16,709 nucleotides of DNA from Candidatus Goldiibacteriota bacterium (GCA_026418955.1 JAOAAI010000223.1:1-16709); one strand, 5' to 3'. Positions 8,221 through 15,540 are shown, counted from the first letter of the stretch. Notes: generated from the letters alone by a model not told the origin. Program-made: numbers and translations.

Positions 8221-8316
8221 AATAGTTAAAAAATAGTTCAAATATAATTCATGAGTATAAAAAAACTATTTAAGGATTATTTTTGAAACGTATTATTAAA
8301 TATCCAGGAGGTTATT

Positions 8317-9606
8317 ATGATTCCGAGATACACATTAAAAGAAATGGGGGATTTATGGAGTGAGCAAGCAAAATTTCAATCATGGCTTGATGTAGAAATT
8401 GCTGTGTGTGAAGCATGGGCAAAATACGGAAAAATTCCTGCTAGAGATTTAGCTATCATAAAAAAGAAAGCAAAATTTGATATAAGAGAAATAGAAAATA
8501 TAGAGCAAGAAGTAAGACATGATGTAATTGCCTTTTTAACTGATGTTGCAACTCATGTTGGAAAATCTTCAAGATATATACATATGGGGCTTACTTCTTC
8601 TGATGTAATAGATACTGCTATGGCATTACGGTTAGTTAAAGCTTGCGATATTATTATAAAAGATTTGCAGGATTTTATTAAGACTTTAAAAAAAGTGGCT
8701 TTAAAACATAAAATGACTTTAATGATAGGTAGGACTCATAACATTCATGCAGAACCAATTACTTTTGGACTTAAGGTTTTGATTTGGTATTTTGAAATGA
8801 AAAGAAACTTAGAAAGACTTTTAATTGCAAAAAAAGATATTGCAGTTGGTAAACTCTCAGGAGCCGTTGGGAATTATGCACATATACCACCATATATAGA
8901 ATCATACGCACTTAAAAAATTAAAATTAAAAAGGGCAGAAGCAGCCAATCAAATAATTCAAAGAGATAGATATGCATATTTGATGTCGGTACTTGCCATC
9001 ATTGCAGGAACAATAGAGAAGATAGCAACTGAAATAAGAAATCTTCAGCATACAGAAATACTTGAAGTGGAAGAACCATTTGCAAAAGGACAAAAAGGCT
9101 CATCTGCAATGCCCCATAAAAGAAATCCTGTTATTTGTGAGCAATTATGTGGACTTGCACGTCTTGTAAGAACAAATACTTTAGCATCTTATGAAAATAT
9201 TGCGTTATGGCATGAAAGGGATATATCTCATTCATCAGTGGAACGAATAATTATACCGGATAATTTGATATTAATTAATTATATGTTAAATAAAATTGAC
9301 TGGGTAATTGATAATTTGAATGTTTATCCAGAAAATATGTTGAAAAATCTGAACCATCTTAAAGGTCTTGTGTTTTCTCAACAAGTCTTGCTTGCACTAG
9401 TCCATAAAGGTCTTACTAGAGAAGAAGCATATAAAATTGTTCAGAGTATTGCTATGAAGATATGGAAAGATAAGAAGGAAGATTTCAAAACACTACTTAA
9501 GAAAGATAATATTGTTATGAAATATTTCACTGATAAAGAAATAGACGATATATTTGATTATGGTTATTTTTTAAAAAATATTGATGATATTTATAAAAGA
9601 ATATAA
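8317..9606 (+). CDS. purB: Adenylosuccinate lyase
   Basis: Fumarase/aspartase-superfamily enzyme that releases fumarate in two steps of purine synthesis: from SAICAR, and from adenylosuccinate on the way to AMP. The 429 residues are the length of the shorter bacterial type. Motifs in order are TSSDVIDTA (93-101), GRTHNIHAEP with His141 (138-147), and the superfamily signature GSSAMPHKRNP (261-271) in the flexible loop carrying the catalytic Ser, followed by RDISHSSVER. GGAGG at 8307-8311 sets the start. It lies 96 bases downstream of asd with no clear promoter or terminator between, so it may be the last gene of the amino acid operon. Confidence 0.95.
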   Translation: MIPRYTLKEMGDLWSEQAKFQSWLDVEIAVCEAWAKYGKIPARDLAIIKKKAKFDIREIENIEQEVRHDVIAFLTDVATHVGKSSRYIHMGLTSSDVIDTAMALRLVKACDIIIKDLQDFIKTLKKVALKHKMTLMIGRTHNIHAEPITFGLKVLIWYFEMKRNLERLLIAKKDIAVGKLSGAVGNYAHIPPYIESYALKKLKLKRAEAANQIIQRDRYAYLMSVLAIIAGTIEKIATEIRNLQHTEILEVEEPFAKGQKGSSAMPHKRNPVICEQLCGLARLVRTNTLASYENIALWHERDISHSSVERIIIPDNLILINYMLNKIDWVIDNLNVYPENMLKNLNHLKGLVFSQQVLLALVHKGLTREEAYKIVQSIAMKIWKDKKEDFKTLLKKDNIVMKYFTDKEIDDIFDYGYFLKNIDDIYKRI

Positions 9607-9629
9607 ATTTTTTTTGGAAAAAATTTTTT
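9605..9629 (+). terminator. Possible weak terminator after purB
   Basis: An A/T-only inverted repeat (AAATTTTTT and its partner AAAAAATTT around a GG centre) lies immediately after the purB stop and ends in a T run. The stem has no G-C pairs, so it would be weak. It is offered because the next gene has its own promoter a few bases further on. Confidence 0.25.
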
Positions 9630-9639
9630 AATTTAATAT

Positions 9640-9667
9640 TTGAGATATATTTTTTTCTTTTTATAAT
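9640..9667 (+). promoter_or_regulatory. Sigma-70-type promoter for the helicase gene
   Basis: TTGAGA (9640-9645) and TATAAT (9662-9667) are separated by 16 bases. Transcription would begin near 9674, leaving a short leader that contains the GGGG ribosome site at 9697-9700 before the ATG at 9706. A TTGACA at 9667-9672 overlaps the -10 but would start transcription at or beyond the ribosome site, so it was not chosen. Confidence 0.7.
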
Positions 9668-9705
9668 TGACATATATTTATTTTAAAATAAATTAAGGGG
9701 TTGAT

Positions 9706-11259
9706 ATGATATCAAAAGGATTAGAAATTAATGAAGAATTCAGAAAAGCTCTTGATTTGATGGAAAATACATCAAAAAATGTATTTATAACAGGAAAAGC
9801 TGGAACTGGTAAATCCACGCTTCTTAATTATTTTAAAAATATGACCAAAAAAAATGTAATTGTTCTTGCACCGACTGGAGTCGCTGCTGTCAATATTGGG
9901 GGGCAGACAATTCATTCTTTTTTTGGATTTAAACCAGATATCACGGTTGATAAAATAAAAAATTTAAAGTCAAAAAAAATAAAGATATATAAGGAACTTG
10001 ATGCAATTATCATCGATGAAATATCAATGGTTAGGGCCGATCTTCTTGATTGTATTGATACTTTTTTGAGAAAATATGGAAAGATAAAAGACGTTCCATT
10101 TGGTGGTATACAAATGATATTTTTTGGAGATTTATATCAATTACCGCCTGTTGTTTTAAAACATGAAAAGAATATATTTAATGTTCATTATAAAAGCCCA
10201 TATTTTTTTGAAGCAAAAGTATTCAAGGATTTTGAAATGGAATTTATAGAATTAGAAAAGATTTACAGACAGAAAGATGAAAAATTTATTGAAATATTAA
10301 ACACTATAAGAAGTAATACAATAAATGAAAAACAAATTGAAGTTTTAAATTCTCTTGCTAAAAAAGATTTTAAGAAAGATAACAAACTTGTTATTAACTT
10401 GACAACAATAAATAAAAAGGCAGAAGACATAAATAATAAATATTTAAAAGATCTTAAAAATCCTATAAAAACTTATATAGCTACGATTACAGGCAATTTT
10501 GACAAATCCTATTTCCCGGCAGAAGCAGAATTAAAGATTGCAACAGGTGCTCAGGTGATGTTATTAAATAACGATTCAAAAGGGAGATGGATAAATGGAA
10601 CAATGGGAAGAGTTGTAAAAATTATTAATAGTAAAAAGTATAATTGCGATATTATTTGTGTTGAATTAAAAGATGGTATAATTGCAGAGGTTACACCGTA
10701 TACCTGGGAAATATTTGAATACAAATATAATGAAGAGAAAAAAATAATAGAAACAGAAACAACAGGCACATTTACTCAGTATCCTATAAGACTTGCTTGG
10801 GCAATAACAATACATAAAAGTCAAGGAAAAACATTTGATAATGTAATTATTGATTTTTCTAATGGCACGTTTGCACATGGTCAAGCGTATGTTGCTTTTA
10901 GTAGATGTACATCATTGGATGGAATTTTTCTCGAAAGACCATTTAAAAAAGCGGATATTATAATGGATAAGAAAATAGTCAATTTTTTAACAAATTATCA
11001 ATATAAATTATCAGAAAAAAATATACCAAAAGACAAGAAAGTTGAAATAATAAAAAATGCAATCAAAAATAAAAATAAAATTGAGATTGTTTATTTGAAA
11101 AAAAACGATGAAAAAACAAGAAGAATAATAATACCTGTAGAAACTGGCATGATGGAATATATTGGAAAAAGATTTTACGGACTAAAAGCATATTGTTATC
11201 AAAAAAAACAAGAGCTAATATTTCGTATTGATAGGATTTTGGAAATAAAGGTTTTATAA
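9706..11259 (+). CDS. Pif1-family DNA helicase with C-terminal WYL domain
   Basis: 517-residue superfamily 1B helicase, expected to move 5'-3' on single-stranded DNA and resolve structured or RNA-DNA substrates. Motifs in order: Walker A GKAGTGKST (30-38), motif Ia LAPTGVAAVNIGGQTIHSFF (54-73), Walker B IIIDEISMV (101-109), motif III FFGDLYQLPPV (139-149), YRQ (187-189), motif V TIHKSQGKTFD (358-368) and motif VI QAYVAFSRCTSL (393-404) with Arg400. After a lysine-rich linker, residues about 449-517 resemble a WYL domain: IEIVYL, an R-I-I-I-P strand, YGLKAYC and FRIDRILEI. A Pif1-WYL fusion has been studied in Thermotoga elfii, where the WYL part is an accessory single-stranded DNA binding module, so the same role is likely here. 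It has its own promoter and is flanked by gaps of 99 and 300 bases, apparently a single-gene unit. Confidence 0.9.
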   Translation: MISKGLEINEEFRKALDLMENTSKNVFITGKAGTGKSTLLNYFKNMTKKNVIVLAPTGVAAVNIGGQTIHSFFGFKPDITVDKIKNLKSKKIKIYKELDAIIIDEISMVRADLLDCIDTFLRKYGKIKDVPFGGIQMIFFGDLYQLPPVVLKHEKNIFNVHYKSPYFFEAKVFKDFEMEFIELEKIYRQKDEKFIEILNTIRSNTINEKQIEVLNSLAKKDFKKDNKLVINLTTINKKAEDINNKYLKDLKNPIKTYIATITGNFDKSYFPAEAELKIATGAQVMLLNNDSKGRWINGTMGRVVKIINSKKYNCDIICVELKDGIIAEVTPYTWEIFEYKYNEEKKIIETETTGTFTQYPIRLAWAITIHKSQGKTFDNVIIDFSNGTFAHGQAYVAFSRCTSLDGIFLERPFKKADIIMDKKIVNFLTNYQYKLSEKNIPKDKKVEIIKNAIKNKNKIEIVYLKKNDEKTRRIIIPVETGMMEYIGKRFYGLKAYCYQKKQELIFRIDRILEIKVL

Positions 11260-11302
11260 TTAAGAATTAAAAGTTTTGCATATTGCCATATTTTAAAAGT
11301 AA

Positions 11303-11332
11303 TTTCTTCTACCCTTTAGGGAGGAGAAGGAA
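11303..11332 (+). other. Hairpin in the intergenic region
   Basis: TTTCTTCT (11303-11310) can pair with AGAAGGAA (11325-11332, one G-U pair). Inside it, CCC (11312-11314) pairs with GGG (11319-11321) around a TTTA loop, leaving an A / AGG internal loop. It lies about 45 bases after the helicase stop. No T run follows, so it is not a standard terminator; it might stabilise the 3' end of the helicase transcript or belong to a small RNA. Confidence 0.4.
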
Positions 11333-11493
11333 AAGATGAAAATTTATTAAAACTGCTTGATGTATATTTTTCGTAAATAAATTGTAAAAGTTTTTTTATC
11401 TTCTATCATAAAATATTTATACGTGATTGTTATTAATATAAATTTATTTTAAATTTTCACTTGATTTTGCCAGTACCCTTTGGAATACAAATA

Positions 11494-11521
11494 TTGACAA
11501 ATAAGTTTTTTTATATATAAT
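11494..11521 (+). promoter_or_regulatory. Perfect-consensus promoter for the 148-residue gene
   Basis: TTGACA (11494-11499), 16-base spacer, TATAAT (11516-11521): both hexamers are full consensus. Transcription should start near 11528, about 32 bases before the ATG, and the leader contains AAAGGAGG at 11545-11552. This predicts strong constitutive expression by the housekeeping sigma factor. Confidence 0.8.
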
Positions 11522-11559
11522 TATATACAAATCGGGGAGCAGAGAAAGGAGGAATAAAT

Positions 11560-12006
11560 ATGAAAGTTGGAAATAGAGTCAGAGTTAAAAATTTAGATTA
11601 TTTTAGAGATTCTGTTACTAAAGAAATTGTAAAGAGAGATAAAAAATTAATAGGAGCAGAAGGACATATAAGAGATATAAATCTTGGTATATTCAAAGTT
11701 GAATTTGAAGATGGTCAAATTGAATATTTTGATGGGAGAGAATTAGAGCTAGCAGAACGGCTTAAAGTAGTTGATGTTGATATGTCTTTTGTTTCGTGGC
11801 AAAAAGATGGTAAATCAATTTATGGAACAGAAGCTGAGGAAAAATATTTTGTGGGCGATTTCAGGCGTGGTTGTATTTTTAAAGGAACAATAGAATTGGA
11901 TGATGAAGAGATAGAAAGAATGAAACAAGCAGAAAAAGAAGGTATTAGAGCAGTTTTTGATGTTTTTGTCAGAGATCCAGAAGATAAAAGAAAAAATAGA
12001 AGATAA
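11560..12006 (+). CDS. Unknown 148-residue charged protein with possible SH3-like N-terminal barrel
   Basis: I do not recognise this protein. It has no signal peptide and no membrane segment, so it should be cytoplasmic. Residues 1-66 alternate short hydrophobic strands with turns (KVGNRVRVKN, then GAEGHIRDINLGIFKVEFED and DGRELEL), a pattern resembling small SH3-like or KOW-like barrels that bind nucleic acid or protein. Residues about 98-136 include a strongly charged helix (ELDDEEIERMKQAEKEG) between two strand-like stretches, and the C-terminus is basic (DKRKNRR). There is one cysteine (C105). A perfect promoter and an AAAGGAGG site with 7-base spacing suggest high expression. It stands alone, 300 bases after the helicase and 161 before the galactosidase, so context gives no function. 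That it is a genuine coding gene is likely from the signals and length. Confidence 0.75.
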   Translation: MKVGNRVRVKNLDYFRDSVTKEIVKRDKKLIGAEGHIRDINLGIFKVEFEDGQIEYFDGRELELAERLKVVDVDMSFVSWQKDGKSIYGTEAEEKYFVGDFRRGCIFKGTIELDDEEIERMKQAEKEGIRAVFDVFVRDPEDKRKNRR

Positions 12007-12096
12007 AAAAATATGACAAATAATACAAATTATCCAATGTCAGATGAGAAAACTAAAAAATAAATTAAAATTATATTTGGTTTTAAAAATATTAAG

Positions 12097-12113
12097 GGGT
12101 TAAAAAGGGTTAA
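12097..12113 (+). repeat. Two GGGTTAA direct repeats upstream of the galactosidase gene
   Basis: GGGTTAA occurs at 12097-12103 and 12107-12113, a period of exactly 10 bases, about one helical turn. The pair lies directly upstream of the weak candidate promoter at 12114-12141. Same-face direct repeats in this position are typical of activator sites, but chance cannot be excluded. Confidence 0.35.
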
Positions 12114-12141
12114 TTTTTATTTTTTTAAATTTGTTTATGAT
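12114..12141 (+). promoter_or_regulatory. Weak candidate promoter for the galactosidase gene
   Basis: TATGAT (12136-12141) is a good -10 (5 of 6). The matching -35 at 12114-12119 (TTTTTA) agrees at only 3 positions, with a 16-base spacer. A start near 12148 would give a very short leader with GGAG at 12151-12154. The poor -35 would fit a gene that needs an activator; otherwise the gene might be read through from the upstream unknown gene. Confidence 0.3.
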
Positions 12142-12167
12142 TATTTTTAAGGAGTTAAAATTAAAAG

Positions 12168-14291
12168 ATGTTATATTATGATGATAAAAAAAGAATGTTT
12201 TATATTGATACAAAAGATTCTTCCTATATATTCGGTATTAATACAGAAGGAAAATTGTATAATGCATATTATGGAAAAAAATTGAATAAAAATCAGAAAA
12301 TAAAAATCTGCCAACCACAATTTAAAGAAGTTGGTTATCATTCTTCTGATAATATAAAATCAAATTTCAAACCTGAGATTAATATATACGATGGATATAA
12401 TGTGTTTGAAAATACAATAAAATGTATTTTCCCTGATGGAGACAGAAGCATTGATTATGAATATGCTGGATATAAAATAAACGAGAATGTATTAAAAATA
12501 AAACTAAAAGATAAAAAATATAATTTATATATTATTTTGAATTACATAGTTCATTTTGAATACAATATTGTTGAAAAATCAATCACAGTAATAAATAAAG
12601 AAAATAAAAAGAAAATAATTTTTGAAACTTTGAATTCAGGTGATCTGATTCTATCAGCAGGAAAATATTATCTTGGTTTTTTCTATGGTGGATGGATAAA
12701 TGAAATGAAATTAAAAATTGAAGAGATTTCTTATGGTAAAAAGGTGTTAGAAAGCAGAACCGGTAATTCAAGCCATATCCACAATCCATCCTTTTTAATC
12801 AGTAAATCTCCTGATTTATCCGAAGATTGTGGGGAACTTTTTTTTGGACAATTATTATGGACCGGAAATTGGAAATTTGTATTTGAAAGGCGTTTTCATG
12901 ATATTGTTTCTTTTACAGGGGGAATAAATAATTTTGATTCTTTTCTTATACTTTCTCCTGGTATGGAGTTTAATACTCCTTCACTTATTATTGGTTATTC
13001 TAATGATGGTCTTACAAAAATGACACAAATGCTTCATAATTTTTACAGGGAAAAGATAATTCAAAGTAATAATTTATATAATTCAAAACGTGTGATTGTT
13101 AATAGCTGGGAGGCATTTTATTTTGATATAAATGAAGAAAAATTATTAAGACTTGCTGATGTTGCTGCATACATAGGAGCTGAGATTTTTGTTGTTGATG
13201 ATGGATGGTTTCGCGGTAGAAATGATGATACATCATCTCTTGGTGATTGGATGCCTGCACCCAACAAATTTCCAAATGGGATGAAAAATTTTATTAAAGA
13301 AATAAGAAATAAGGGTTTAAAATTTGGAATTTGGATTGAGCCAGAAATGGTAAATCCCAATAGTGAACTTTATAAAAAACATCCTGATTGGTGCTATCAT
13401 TTTAAAGAGCGTAAAAGAATTGAGATGCGTCACCAGTTGGTGTTAAATATAACTAGAAATGATGTACAAAATTTTATTAGAAGAACTTTAAAATATATAA
13501 TTGATGAGTTTGATCCAGATTATATAAAATGGGACATGAATAGATATATTTCTCAAGCGGGTGCACCAAATTTAAAAGATAAATCAGTTTGGATAAAACA
13601 TACAGAAACAGTTTATGAATTGATGAAATATTTAAAGTCCTTAAAACCAGAGTTAATATTAGAAGGATGTGCAGGCGGTGGCGGCAGATTCAATGGCGAT
13701 ATTTTTAAATATGTTGATCAGATGTGGACTAGTGATAATAACGACCCTTTTTGTAGACATTATATACAATATGGGACTTCATTGTTTTATCCGGCAATTG
13801 TTATGTGCTGTCATGTGGCTGATAGTCCATATGGTCTAACCGGAAGAAAATCAAAATTATCTTTTCGTATTCATACAGCCATGGCTGGTAATTTAGGAAT
13901 AGAAGCAAATTTATTAAAATGGGATGAAAAAGATATAAATTATTTAAAAGAGGAGATAAATTTTTACAAACAGATAAGAGAAGTAATCTTTTATGGAGAT
14001 TTGTTTAGATTAGAAAATCCATATAACTGTAAAAGAGTTTCTTTTATGTATGTAAATAAAGATAAATCAAAAGCAGTATTATTTGTATTTGCTTTAAATG
14101 ATTTAGATAAAAATACTTATTTAAAATTAAAAGGTTTAAATAAAAAAGATAAATATTTTCTTTTTTTAAATGGAGAAAAAATTATAACAAGTGGAGATAG
14201 ATTAATTAAAATAGGATTAAAAATTCCGGTGACAAAAGCTCAGGATTCAATGGTTATAAAAATAGAAAAATTAAATAATAATAATAAATAA
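12168..14291 (+). CDS. GH36 alpha-galactosidase
   Basis: 707-residue glycoside hydrolase family 36 enzyme that removes terminal alpha-1,6-galactose from melibiose, raffinose-type oligosaccharides or galactomannan fragments. It has no signal peptide, so it acts in the cytoplasm on imported sugars. An N-terminal beta-sandwich (about 1-300) precedes the catalytic barrel, which begins at RVIVNSWEAFYF (308-319) and continues with FVVDDGWF (341-348), SLGDWMP (357-363) and GIWIEPEMVNP (387-397). The nucleophile is Asp456 in DYIKWDMNR and the acid/base Asp523 in MWTSDNND; their 67-residue spacing equals that in the characterised Lactobacillus acidophilus enzyme. The GGGGRF motif (513-518) lies between them, and a C-terminal beta domain ends the protein. 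The ribosome site GGAG at 12151-12154 is rather far (13 bases) from the ATG, but an in-frame stop at 12162 rules out an earlier start. The convergent LacI-family gene ends only 4 bases beyond its stop. Confidence 0.93.
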   Translation: MLYYDDKKRMFYIDTKDSSYIFGINTEGKLYNAYYGKKLNKNQKIKICQPQFKEVGYHSSDNIKSNFKPEINIYDGYNVFENTIKCIFPDGDRSIDYEYAGYKINENVLKIKLKDKKYNLYIILNYIVHFEYNIVEKSITVINKENKKKIIFETLNSGDLILSAGKYYLGFFYGGWINEMKLKIEEISYGKKVLESRTGNSSHIHNPSFLISKSPDLSEDCGELFFGQLLWTGNWKFVFERRFHDIVSFTGGINNFDSFLILSPGMEFNTPSLIIGYSNDGLTKMTQMLHNFYREKIIQSNNLYNSKRVIVNSWEAFYFDINEEKLLRLADVAAYIGAEIFVVDDGWFRGRNDDTSSLGDWMPAPNKFPNGMKNFIKEIRNKGLKFGIWIEPEMVNPNSELYKKHPDWCYHFKERKRIEMRHQLVLNITRNDVQNFIRRTLKYIIDEFDPDYIKWDMNRYISQAGAPNLKDKSVWIKHTETVYELMKYLKSLKPELILEGCAGGGGRFNGDIFKYVDQMWTSDNNDPFCRHYIQYGTSLFYPAIVMCCHVADSPYGLTGRKSKLSFRIHTAMAGNLGIEANLLKWDEKDINYLKEEINFYKQIREVIFYGDLFRLENPYNCKRVSFMYVNKDKSKAVLFVFALNDLDKNTYLKLKGLNKKDKYFLFLNGEKIITSGDRLIKIGLKIPVTKAQDSMVIKIEKLNNNNK

Positions 14292-14295
14292 GTTA

Positions 14296-15324
14296 TTAAG
14301 CAGTTGCTCGTATAATTAATTCCGGTTCTATGATTATGTGTTTTTCTTCATTTAATTTTCCTTCCATCGCATCAACAGCAATATCAAAGGCGAGTTTGCC
14401 TATTTCTTCAATTGGTTGTCGGACAGATGAGAGAGGTGGGTTTAATAATTTTGCCGCCATTATATCATCATAACCAATTATTGCTATATCGTCAGGGATT
14501 TTTATGCCCAATTCATGTGCTCTTTTTATAACACCCATAGCAACTAAGTCGCCTGCGGCACAGAATATTGCATCAATACTGTGATTCTTTTTTAGAAAAT
14601 TATCAAGTGCAATTTTACCCTCATCAAAAGTATAATTTTCAATATATTCAATGTTTTTTTCATTAAAGTGTAAATTTGAATTTTTCATTGCATCTTCAAA
14701 TCCTTTTTTTCGTTCAATGGCTGTTGGGTTTATATCCATATTTTCTGGTGGTTGTGTAATTCCACATATCAAGCATATATTTTTTCTTGCTTTTTTTATC
14801 AGATGTTCTGTGGCTTTGTAAGCACCTTTATAATTATCAACCCTTATTGAATGTGCACCAGGCATATCATTTTCTATAAGAATTATAGGCATTTTTCTTA
14901 AATTATATTCTTTTATTATTTCTTCACTAGGTTTTAGTGTTAAGACGATTACAGAATCAGCTTTTTTACTGTATAAAATTCTTCTCAATAATTCTTCTTT
15001 TACTTCTTTTTCATTTCTTGTTGAAAAGGGTATTATACCGTGAATGTATTTGTTTACTGCAAAAGCTCTTTGCTCAATTGCATCTAGTATATTAGATATA
15101 AACGGTGCTGCAAATCTAGCACTCACGAAAGCAATCGCTTCGGTTTTTTTCTTTGCTAGCATACGTGCTGATTCATGAGGATAATAATGCATCTCTTTTA
15201 CTATGCGGAGGACTTTTTCACGAGTTGAATCTGCAATCCTATCATAGTTATTCAATACCATTGAAACAGTTGCTTTAGAAACGCCAGCTTTCTTTGCAAT
15301 GTCTTTTATAGTTATTTTTTTCAT
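14296..15324 (-). CDS. LacI-family transcriptional regulator
   Basis: 342 residues, normal for the family. The helix-turn-helix spans about residues 4-24 (TIKDIAKKAGVSKATVSMVL). The hinge includes SARMLAKKKT, in which Leu56 matches the leucine that LacI and PurR insert into the operator centre. The rest is a periplasmic-binding-protein-like sugar sensor: conserved ILIEND, the VDNYKGAYKATEHLI segment, AAGDLVAMGVIKRAHELG, IPDDIAIIGYDD and PPLSSVRQPIEEIG. A ribosome site (AAAGGTG, complement of 15333-15339) and a good promoter precede it. It is divergent from the secreted hydrolase and convergent with the galactosidase, so it most likely represses a glycan-utilisation module and itself. The inducer cannot be deduced. 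Confidence 0.92.
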   Translation of the reverse strand: MKKITIKDIAKKAGVSKATVSMVLNNYDRIADSTREKVLRIVKEMHYYPHESARMLAKKKTEAIAFVSARFAAPFISNILDAIEQRAFAVNKYIHGIIPFSTRNEKEVKEELLRRILYSKKADSVIVLTLKPSEEIIKEYNLRKMPIILIENDMPGAHSIRVDNYKGAYKATEHLIKKARKNICLICGITQPPENMDINPTAIERKKGFEDAMKNSNLHFNEKNIEYIENYTFDEGKIALDNFLKKNHSIDAIFCAAGDLVAMGVIKRAHELGIKIPDDIAIIGYDDIMAAKLLNPPLSSVRQPIEEIGKLAFDIAVDAMEGKLNEEKHIIIEPELIIRATA

Positions 15325-15359
15325 TAATAATACACCTTTACAAAGTAAAATTTTTATTA

Positions 15360-15388
15360 ATTATATATTTTGTAGGAATAATAGTCAA
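15360..15388 (-). promoter_or_regulatory. Promoter of the LacI-family gene
   Basis: On the minus strand TTGACT (complement of 15383-15388), a 17-base spacer and TATAAT (complement of 15360-15365). Transcription would start near 15353, about 28 bases before the start codon at 15324. Confidence 0.7.
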
Positions 15389-15389
15389 T

Positions 15390-15425
15390 TAAAATATTTG
15401 ATATAGAAAACGGTATAGTATTTTA
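15390..15425. promoter_or_regulatory. Candidate operator dyad
   Basis: TAAAATA (15390-15396) and TATTTTA (15419-15425) form a perfect 7-base inverted repeat around a 22-base centre that contains GAAAACGGT and the near-repeat GATATAG / GGTATAG. LacI-family operators usually have a central CG; here only the AAACG half is visible. The left arm abuts the lacI -35. Low certainty because the region is AT-rich. Confidence 0.25.
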
Positions 15426-15512
15426 TAAAAAATTTAATTTAAATATTTAGCATAAAATGTTTTGAAATTATATAAAAAATATGCCTGAGAGGTGTTTGTA
15501 TAAAAGTATTTC

Positions 15513-15540
15513 TTGACATTAATTTATAAACATATATAAT
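15513..15540 (+). promoter_or_regulatory. Perfect-consensus promoter of the secreted hydrolase
   Basis: TTGACA (15513-15518), 16-base spacer, TATAAT (15535-15540), both full consensus. Transcription should start near 15547, just before AAAGGAGG at 15553-15560. Such a strong promoter would need repression, consistent with the divergent LacI-family gene. Confidence 0.8.

Larger units (their letters stand above)
11260..11559. other. 300-base intergenic region without a recognisable gene
   Basis: Very AT-rich. It contains the hairpin at 11303-11332 and the strong promoter at 11494-11521, both listed separately. The octamer TACCCTTT occurs twice, at 11310-11317 (within the hairpin) and at 11474-11481, each followed by GG within one base. 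No reading frame of credible length is present on either strand, and no tRNA or known riboswitch shape is recognised. Confidence 0.6.

Noticed and set aside
9667..9694. Alternative promoter TTGACA-16-TAAATT before the helicase
   Set aside because: Transcription would begin near 9701, after the GGGG ribosome site; the TTGAGA-16-TATAAT pair just upstream is better placed.
11336..11350. Tiny frame ATG to TAA (4 codons) after the hairpin
   Set aside because: Too short and with a poorly spaced ribosome site; no leader-peptide logic is visible.
12013..12063. 16-codon open frame between the unknown gene and the galactosidase
   Set aside because: No ribosome site, low-complexity sequence, no similarity that I recognise.
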